Part shown: piece after piece, positions 50,599 to 57,776 of the stretch
Position numbering within the stretch: position 1 is the stretch's first letter
Layout: every line of letters begins with the position of its first letter
Notes under the pieces: model-generated
Told to the model about the DNA's origin: nothing
The model's database searches: none
What the model saw: the letters and a program-made list of their open reading frames with translations, nothing else
Program-made: the position numbers and the translations under genes
Assembly (NCBI GenBank): GCA_903872345.1
Contig: CAIQKM010000201.1
Coordinates: 23,106-87,105 of the forward strand
Length of the DNA stretch: 64,000 bases
Origin: an uncultured Verrucomicrobia subdivision 3 bacterium
Lineage (GTDB): Bacteria; Verrucomicrobiota; Verrucomicrobiia; Limisphaerales; UBA11358
Direction: 5' to 3'

Positions 50599-52391
50599 AA
50601 AACATCCTGCACCTCCGTTTGCTTGCCCTGGGCGCAGCCTGCCTGCTGGCCCTGCCGGGGCGAGCACGTGCCGCCGACACCAATGCCGTACCGCAGCGAC
50701 TCGCCGAAACCCCCGCCCAAAAGGCCGCGCGCATGAAATGGTTTGCCGGGGCGCGCTTCGGCATGTTCATCCACTGGGGGCTTTACGCCGTGCCCGCCGG
50801 CGAATACGGTGGCAAGACCGGCTACGGCGAGTGGCTCATGGAAAGCGCCAAGGTGCCGGCTTCGCAGTATGAGAAATATGCCGCCCGCTTTAATCCGGTG
50901 AAATTCGACGCGCGCGCATGGGCGCATCTGGCCCGGGCGGCCGGGATGAAATACCTCGTCATCACGAGCAAACATCACGACGGCTTCGCGATGTACCGCT
51001 CCGCCATGACCGACTGGGGCATCAAATCCACGCCGTTCCAGCGCGATCCGCTCAAGGAACTCGCCGCCGCGTGCCAAGCGGAAGGCATCACCTTCTGCCT
51101 CTATCACTCGATCATGGACTGGCACAGCCCGGACTATGAGCCGCGCCGCGCGTGGAACGACACCGCCAAAGGCACGCCGGACATGGATCGTTACACCGCC
51201 TACCTCAAGGGTGAGCTGAAGGAATTGCTCACCGGCTACGGACCGCTCGGCATCCTCTGGTTTGATGGTGAATGGGAAGGCACCTGGAATACCGACCGCG
51301 GCATTGATATTTACAATTTTGTGCGCGGCCTACAGCCGCAGATCATCGTGAACAACCGCGTGGGCCGCGCGCGCGCGGGCATGACCGGCATGGACAAGGG
51401 CGCGGGCGTCGGCGACTACGGCACCCCGGAACAACAGATTCCGGCCACCGGATTTGGCCCGGGCGTGTATTGGGAATCGTGCATGACGATGAACGACCAC
51501 TGGGGCTACAACAAACACGATCAGGACTGGAAATCCACCAGCACCCTGATCCGCAACCTCATTGACTGCGCCAGCAAAGGCGGCAACTACCTGCTGAATG
51601 TCGGCCCGACGGCGGAAGGGCTGATTCCCGACCCGAGCATCGAACGCCTGCGGGCCATCGGCCAATGGATGGATGCCAATGGCGAGTCCATTTACGACAC
51701 CCAGGCGAGCCCGTTCTGGAACCTGCCCTGGGGCCGATGCACACAGAAAAGTGCCGGCAACGCAACCGTTCTTTATCTCCACGTATTTAACTGGCCCGCC
51801 GATGGCAAGCTGCTGGTGCCCGGCCTTCGCAACCAACCGGAATCCGCCGCGCTGCTCGTAAGCCATGAAACAGTTGACGCCCAGCCGACCGGCAAAGGCG
51901 TGGAACTCCAATTGCCCGCCACGGCACCCGACCCGGTTTCCAGCACGATTATATTGCGTTTCAGGGGCAAACCGGCGGTGGATGAATTCCGCATCACCCC
52001 CGCCGGGGATGGCCGACTGAAACTGGACGCCTTGAACGCCAATTTATCAGGAAGTCGCTTGTGCGTAGAGACCATGGATGGCCAAGCGAACCTGGGCTAC
52101 TGGAGTGAGCCCAATGAATATGCCCAATGGCCGATTCACCTCAATCGCTCCGGCGAATACCAAATCGCCACAACCCTGTCCGGCCCGGCGACGAATGCCT
52201 TCACCGTGGAAATCGATGGCCAGAAATTGGCGGCCAGCTATTCGGGAACCGGGTCGTTTCATGACTACGCCGAAAAACCGCTCGGCTCGCTGAACCTCAC
52301 TGCAGGCAACCATATTGTAACCATCCAACCGGACGACGAACACTGGCATCCCATGAACCTCCGCACAGTCGTGCTGGCACCAAAATTCTGA
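50595..52391 (+). CDS. GH29 alpha-L-fucosidase (secreted)
   Basis: This is a 598-residue secreted retaining fucosidase. The ATG at 50595 starts the signal peptide (MKNILHLRLLALGAACLLAL). Family landmarks are WFAGARFGMFIHWGLYAVPA, YLVITSKHHDGFAMY, TFCLYHSIMDWHSPDY and the nucleophile D224 in GILWFDGEWEGTW. NVGPTAEGLIPD follows, and the barrel is succeeded by a beta-sandwich. The last 110 residues (ANLGYWSEPNEYAQWPIHLN) look like an additional carbohydrate-binding module. The gene lies divergently from the second sensor kinase and just after the GH20 stub. Fucose removal near sulfatase, GH20 and a PL8 lyase would fit a fucosylated sulfated glycan. Confidence 0.95.
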   Translation: MKNILHLRLLALGAACLLALPGRARAADTNAVPQRLAETPAQKAARMKWFAGARFGMFIHWGLYAVPAGEYGGKTGYGEWLMESAKVPASQYEKYAARFNPVKFDARAWAHLARAAGMKYLVITSKHHDGFAMYRSAMTDWGIKSTPFQRDPLKELAAACQAEGITFCLYHSIMDWHSPDYEPRRAWNDTAKGTPDMDRYTAYLKGELKELLTGYGPLGILWFDGEWEGTWNTDRGIDIYNFVRGLQPQIIVNNRVGRARAGMTGMDKGAGVGDYGTPEQQIPATGFGPGVYWESCMTMNDHWGYNKHDQDWKSTSTLIRNLIDCASKGGNYLLNVGPTAEGLIPDPSIERLRAIGQWMDANGESIYDTQASPFWNLPWGRCTQKSAGNATVLYLHVFNWPADGKLLVPGLRNQPESAALLVSHETVDAQPTGKGVELQLPATAPDPVSSTIILRFRGKPAVDEFRITPAGDGRLKLDALNANLSGSRLCVETMDGQANLGYWSEPNEYAQWPIHLNRSGEYQIATTLSGPATNAFTVEIDGQKLAASYSGTGSFHDYAEKPLGSLNLTAGNHIVTIQPDDEHWHPMNLRTVVLAPKF

Positions 52392-52522
52392 GGTTGGCAC
52401 TCTGACTCCTTATCTGGCCGGCAGGGCACCACGGAGACTCCTTGAACGTCATGGTTGCCATATGGTTTTGAGTCTCATTATCCCAATGCGGTCGGCAAGG
52501 AGATTCTGGCGCCGGCCAAAGC

Positions 52523-55500
52523 TCAAGGCAAACCAAGGCGGAAAAAATTCTGCAGATGATTGGTGACACCCTCCGTATAAATGACCGCGCCCGTGCCAAA
52601 AATCCCAGCGGCCACCGGCAACCAGTTGGACAGGGGCCGGGTCAAATTGGTGCTCGCATAAACATGGTAGCTCTGCCCGGACGGGCCGGAAAAGCTGAAA
52701 CCGAAGGTATTGCCACCGGCAACCGCCGCATTGCCCGCCAACGGGGCAACCAAAGCACCGGCGGCGTAAGTAAGCAACAGCGAGCCGGCATTGGTGCTGA
52801 CCGAAAAAGTTCCGGTGAACGCATTGCTGAAACCGGCGGTGTTCACCGCGATTTTTGCCGGATTAAAGTTCTGGATGCCGCCGCTGACGTTGGCCAGCGG
52901 CCAGACGTTGGTGCCGGCATTGGAGAAGCCGGCCAGCGGGCCAGGCGTGTTGCTGACGGTGAGGGAGACCAGTCGGATCGTAAACGGGTTGGTCGTGGCC
53001 GACTGGAGGTTCAGCGCGCCGTTGATGTTCAGCAAATCCCAGCCGGAGCTGTTGGTGGCGTTGTTCAGGCTGAATTGATAGGCACCGCCGGCATTCCACG
53101 TTTCACCAGCCGTGGTTAGAGTACCGATCGTACCATCGCCGGGGATAACCGTGCCATTGAGCGCCACCGCACCGCCGACCGCGCCGGTGCCGCCCAAAGT
53201 GCCGCCGGAAGCGACCGACACGACGCCGGTTCCAAGGTAGCCATTCACTGCCAGCAAACCATTGCTGATGATGGCGCCGCCGGTGAAACTATTGGAAGCG
53301 GACAGGGTCAGGCTGCCCGAGCCCACCTTGGTCAGACCACCACTGCCGGTGATGACAGTGCCGAGCGTGGCGGAGAAATCGGCGGTATCAATCGTGCCGC
53401 CACCGTTGTTGAGCGTGACGCTGGTGGCACTACCCGCGCTGGAATAAAGATTGGTGATGCTGGCCGTCAGTCGGAGGGTGCCGTTGGTGCCAAAAGCGAC
53501 GGTTCCCGTGCCGGTGCTGCTGCCGGTGGTGTTTGCAAACCCCTGCCCCGTTACCAACGTGCCGCCGGCAATGGTCAACACGCCCCCGCCGGAATTGCCG
53601 GAACTGGGGCCGACTCCGATCGCGGACAAACCGGTGTAAGTGAACGTCGCGCCAGCATTGATGCTCATGTTGGCGGGATAACTCGTGTTGGACGATGGCA
53701 CCACGGCCACGGCGCCGCTTTGGTTCCAACTGGCGCCGCTGTTTAAATTCAAAGTTCCCCGGCGGCTGACGTTCAGCGTGCCGCTGTTGGCCACCGTTCC
53801 GGCCACAGCCACCGTATTCCCGGTGGAGGAGTTGCCACCCAACGTAATGCTTTTGCCGCCGGCGACACTTACCCGGGAGCCGGCATTAAAATTCGCCGCG
53901 CTGACGCCGGCGGTGAGCGTCCAACCGCCGGTGGCCGCCGACTGGTCGCCGTCGACGTTGACGGTGCCGGCGGTGAGCGTCGTACCGCCGGTGTAAGTGT
54001 TCGTGCCGGACAGCGTCAAGGTGCCGGCTCCCCTGTTGGTGAGTCCATTGCTGTTGCTGATAACGGCGCTGATGGTGGCAAAACCGTTGGCGGCCAGAGT
54101 CAGGCCGTTGGCCGTGGAGATGACATACGCGCCGGTGCGTGCAAGAGTGTAACTGCTCCCGCCCGAGACGGTGATATTTGCCGGTGCCACGCTGGCTCCC
54201 AAGGTCACCGTGCAGTTGGTCGTGGAACTGGCCCCGAACACCGCCGTGCAATTATCCACCCAAGTTACATTGCCGCCGCCGTTCAGCCAGTTGAGCGTCG
54301 TGGAGTTCCAAGTGCCGTTTCCGTCCTGGTCGCCGGCGGTGGAGAAATCAGCGTCCCAAGAAATGACCGAACCGGCGGCGGGCGTCGTGCCGAGCGACGG
54401 CGTGGCAGTCGTGGCGGGCATGCTCTGCGGCGAAACTCCGCCGGCGTTGGTGGACAATACCGTGTAAGTGCAAGCCGTGCCCGCCGTCAAACCGGTATCG
54501 GAATAATTTGTTCCTGAAATGCCGGCGATGTTCACGCCGCCGCGCTGGACAATGTAGCCGGTGGCATTGCTCACCGGGAGCCAGGTTAAATTGATTTGGT
54601 TGGTGGCCGCCGCGGTCGCGATAACGCCCGCCGGCGCGGTCAGCGAATTGGAAACCGCCAGCAGCAAGGTTTCCACGGGGAATCCGTTGACGGTTTGCAT
54701 TTGCAGCGTGGTCGAGTTGGTCGAATTGGAAACAACGCTGGCGTTGGCGTAGCCGGAAGCGATCGCCCAATTTCCGGCGAGTTGCACGGTGAGATTGGTT
54801 GGCACACTTACATTGTTGACTAGGTTCAAGTCGGGATTCACCACGGTGAGCCACAGAACGCCGTTGACTGGCTGGGTCATGGCCAGACACGGCAGACTGA
54901 CCGAACGCAGTGGACCGGCGTTGGTGACGGCGGCGGCGGGCGGGTTCGTGGCGAACAGGGCGTAGCCGATGCGTCCGTCGGGTTGCCAGCGGACCACGTG
55001 CGCGCTGGCGTCACATTCCAAAACCGTATAAGGCACGGTGGCGGAATAGGTGTAATTTGTCGCGAATTGCACCATCGCATTGGAGGTGGCATTGGGAACC
55101 ACCACATATTCGTAGCCCGCATTGGCCGGCGCGAGGCCGTGATTAATCCAGGCGGTCGCGTAATTGTTGGTGCTGAGTGCGCCATTGCCGGACTGGTCCG
55201 GTGAAATTTGCGCGGTGCGATCCAGCCGGATGGTGGCGCCGGGGCGGACAAAATATCCCGTGCCGTAGCCATCCAGCAGCCAACTGGCCGTCACGCTGCT
55301 GTTGGTCAGGTGGTTGGGAAATCCGCCGACATTGGTGCCGTTCATCACCGTCGTCACAGCGGTGTTGGTCAACTGCGCCTGAAAGAGCGTGGTGATGGTC
55401 GGATCGGCCATGTCATTGTTGGTGATGCTGGAACCGAGGCAGATAATGTTGTTGGTGAAACAAAAAAACGATTTGCGCCAGGCGAACGACGGATTGTGAT

Positions 55501-57655
55501 TGGCGCCGCCGGTCTCCTGAAAATTGCAGGCGTAAAGGCCGCCAAAGCCGCCGGCGATGCCGGTTTGAATGTTGTTGCCGCCGCTGTGAAACGCCAGCGC
55601 ACCGGCAAAATTCGTCGCCGACAAATCGTGCTCCATGTAGGCCGAAGTGGCATTGTCAAAGATCAGTTTACTCCACGGCAGCACAATCGTCGTGGCTCCC
55701 GGCGGTTTGTTCCAATCCCAGCCACTGGCATTGTTCGTGCTCCAGCCGCAGGCGGCATAGCCGCCGGGATTGAGAATCTCCAGCGCGCCGTAGCTTTGAT
55801 AGCGGCCATAAACATTTTGGTTGACGGCGATTTCCGTGCCCCAAAAATCGTTGTTCATGCCGTGCATGCAGGCGACCCAGTTGGTCTGCCGCCAAATGCC
55901 GATGGGACTGTAATTGAACTGGTAAAAACCCTCCGGGTTCGCTTCGGAACCGTAAGGTCCGAACGGCGCATACGGCGAACTGCCGCCCAGGATACGATTG
56001 TAGAGTTGCGCCACCAGCGGATCCACCGGTTGGCTAAAAATCGTGCCGCCCATCATGCCCAGCGTTTGCAGCGTTCCACTGCCGGGAGTCAGGGTGTTTT
56101 GCAGTGGATAACGACCACCCAACGAGCTGGCGGTAAAGCCCACGCCGGTCGGATTCATTATGTCCGGGGTGTTGCCCATGCGTATTTCCGCCAGCACCGC
56201 GCCGCGCAAACTGCAATAGGCGTTTGAACTGATCTCAAATTGCGTTCCCGCCAAGTCGTTCAGCACACCGGTCAGTTCGTTGAAAGCATACATGTAATGG
56301 TTGTAGTGGGTCGCATGGTGAAAGCCGCAGCCATCCACTTTCGGCCCGTTATCCGTGCCGTTCACCGCCGTCAAAAATCGCTCGTTATATCGTTTGTAGC
56401 CTTTGAGATACTGAATGGCCGTCGCGTCATCCGGCGTCAGGAATAAGATCGCTCCCAGTTCGCGCCGCGTATTCAGATAAACGTCATCGGTGCCGGTGCC
56501 GGTCAATTGGGAGTCGTCCAGCCCGCCCGCCGTCAAACCCGGCACCCAGTTGGTGCTCCAATAATGCCCCATCCGATACAGCCATTGAAACATCTGCCAT
56601 GCATGTTGCCGATTCGTGGCATCATAGCCGGGATAAGCCAGCACAAATGCCGAAGGCACCGTGCGGAAACCGTATCCCGGAGAACCGCCGGCACTGGCAC
56701 TGCCGCTGTTGTAATCCATGCCCTGATCCCACCAGTTGCGGAGAAACAGGTTCATCTTATTCGAGCTTTCCGCGGTGTTGTTCCAATAAACATCCTGGGC
56801 AATAGTTTGAAGCCATGGGTAATAGGTGTCGGCGGTGGTGTTGTCGGAAATGACCTGTCCCTTGATATTGCTGCCGTTCGCGACGATGTTCAGGTTGGTC
56901 CATGAAGCGTAGGCGCTGGCCACGCTGCTGCCGGAGGGGGCGGTGCCGGCGTTGTCCGCCAGCCAGGCGGCGCGGGCCGCCGCCAGATCATTTAACTCCG
57001 CCGCCGTCGGCGCGTTGGTGGGAATATCCGGCTGCAACTCATAGTAACAGTGGTAGTAATTCGTCTGCGCCGCCGTGGTGGCATCTCCATACAGGTTGTA
57101 TTCGCCCGGCGGATTTTGCAAATCCGCGTTGCGGCCGGCACTGGAATTGACCCACGTGACGGCGTCCAAAAACAACTGACCGGCCATATTCGTGGGACCG
57201 GTGATCTTTACTTTGGTGAAATTATTGTTGGAGCCGGGACCATTCATGTCATACCAATAATGCTTCACGGCCCGCCGCCAACTGGAGTAATTTAGATGGA
57301 AATTGTAGTAATACTGGGCGGTCCCGCTGGAATCAACAAAGCTGACCGTCAGTTGCTGTCCCGGCAAGGGTGACGGATTATACACCCAAAGATCGCCTTC
57401 GGTATAGGGAAGCGCCGATGATGAAATACCAGGGTTGGTAACGGTCAGGGTGTCATTGGTCCCATAATTCCACTCCAAGCACTGCGGCGGGTTATTGGTC
57501 GGGCATTTGCAATGGTTCGTCGAAATGGCGAGCGTACCGGAAGCCGCGCTCCAATTCGACGGCACATTGGTCGGAAAGTAGAGGGTTTGCGCCGCGGTGC
57601 GGCCAGCGCAGACCGCCGTCACAAATAGGATGGCCGCCAGACTTCTAAAGTTCAT
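52523..57655 (-). CDS. PL8-type chondroitinase-like lyase fused to beta-strand repeats (secreted)
   Basis: This is a 1710-residue secreted protein. After the signal peptide (to about 22) an N-terminal beta-sandwich contains NFHLNYSSWRRAVKHYWYDM, and MAGQLFLDAVTW follows, as in the lyase N-terminal domain of chondroitinase ABC. The alpha-helical toroid (about 215-560) includes FLRNWWDQGMDYNSGSA and DGCGFHHATHYNHYMYAFNE. H447 and Y454 have the seven-residue spacing of the catalytic His/Tyr of chondroitin ABC lyase I. A beta-sandwich domain follows to about 1020, then FN3 (about 1030-1110), autotransporter-associated beta-strand repeats (about 1115-1600) and the C-terminal module ending NFFRLGLP. 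The expected reaction is eliminative cleavage of uronic-acid-containing glycosaminoglycans. The fusion of a lyase with a beta-strand-repeat region is unusual. It converges with the GH29 gene. Confidence 0.82.
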   Translation of the reverse strand: MNFRSLAAILFVTAVCAGRTAAQTLYFPTNVPSNWSAASGTLAISTNHCKCPTNNPPQCLEWNYGTNDTLTVTNPGISSSALPYTEGDLWVYNPSPLPGQQLTVSFVDSSGTAQYYYNFHLNYSSWRRAVKHYWYDMNGPGSNNNFTKVKITGPTNMAGQLFLDAVTWVNSSAGRNADLQNPPGEYNLYGDATTAAQTNYYHCYYELQPDIPTNAPTAAELNDLAAARAAWLADNAGTAPSGSSVASAYASWTNLNIVANGSNIKGQVISDNTTADTYYPWLQTIAQDVYWNNTAESSNKMNLFLRNWWDQGMDYNSGSASAGGSPGYGFRTVPSAFVLAYPGYDATNRQHAWQMFQWLYRMGHYWSTNWVPGLTAGGLDDSQLTGTGTDDVYLNTRRELGAILFLTPDDATAIQYLKGYKRYNERFLTAVNGTDNGPKVDGCGFHHATHYNHYMYAFNELTGVLNDLAGTQFEISSNAYCSLRGAVLAEIRMGNTPDIMNPTGVGFTASSLGGRYPLQNTLTPGSGTLQTLGMMGGTIFSQPVDPLVAQLYNRILGGSSPYAPFGPYGSEANPEGFYQFNYSPIGIWRQTNWVACMHGMNNDFWGTEIAVNQNVYGRYQSYGALEILNPGGYAACGWSTNNASGWDWNKPPGATTIVLPWSKLIFDNATSAYMEHDLSATNFAGALAFHSGGNNIQTGIAGGFGGLYACNFQETGGANHNPSFAWRKSFFCFTNNIICLGSSITNNDMADPTITTLFQAQLTNTAVTTVMNGTNVGGFPNHLTNSSVTASWLLDGYGTGYFVRPGATIRLDRTAQISPDQSGNGALSTNNYATAWINHGLAPANAGYEYVVVPNATSNAMVQFATNYTYSATVPYTVLECDASAHVVRWQPDGRIGYALFATNPPAAAVTNAGPLRSVSLPCLAMTQPVNGVLWLTVVNPDLNLVNNVSVPTNLTVQLAGNWAIASGYANASVVSNSTNSTTLQMQTVNGFPVETLLLAVSNSLTAPAGVIATAAATNQINLTWLPVSNATGYIVQRGGVNIAGISGTNYSDTGLTAGTACTYTVLSTNAGGVSPQSMPATTATPSLGTTPAAGSVISWDADFSTAGDQDGNGTWNSTTLNWLNGGGNVTWVDNCTAVFGASSTTNCTVTLGASVAPANITVSGGSSYTLARTGAYVISTANGLTLAANGFATISAVISNSNGLTNRGAGTLTLSGTNTYTGGTTLTAGTVNVDGDQSAATGGWTLTAGVSAANFNAGSRVSVAGGKSITLGGNSSTGNTVAVAGTVANSGTLNVSRRGTLNLNSGASWNQSGAVAVVPSSNTSYPANMSINAGATFTYTGLSAIGVGPSSGNSGGGVLTIAGGTLVTGQGFANTTGSSTGTGTVAFGTNGTLRLTASITNLYSSAGSATSVTLNNGGGTIDTADFSATLGTVITGSGGLTKVGSGSLTLSASNSFTGGAIISNGLLAVNGYLGTGVVSVASGGTLGGTGAVGGAVALNGTVIPGDGTIGTLTTAGETWNAGGAYQFSLNNATNSSGWDLLNINGALNLQSATTNPFTIRLVSLTVSNTPGPLAGFSNAGTNVWPLANVSGGIQNFNPAKIAVNTAGFSNAFTGTFSVSTNAGSLLLTYAAGALVAPLAGNAAVAGGNTFGFSFSGPSGQSYHVYASTNLTRPLSNWLPVAAGIFGTGAVIYTEGVTNHLQNFFRLGLP

Positions 57656-57686
57656 ATTTTAAAAATGCCAGCGACGATTAGGCCAC

Positions 57687-57728
57687 ATAAAAAGGGCGTG
57701 CACTCAACAATTCATTGAATGCACGCCC
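57687..57728 (-). terminator. Strong intrinsic terminator after the second repeat protein
   Basis: On the minus strand, perfect 9-bp arms GGGCGTGCA and TGCACGCCC enclose a 17-base loop and are directly followed by TTTTT. It lies 49 bp beyond the stop of the gene ending at 57777 and 39 bp before the PL8 start. The PL8 gene therefore needs its own promoter in the short remaining stretch, or depends on read-through. Confidence 0.85.
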
Positions 57729-57776
57729 GGCATACGACATTGCATCTAAGGGGCTATCCGTCAAACCTTCCCGTCA

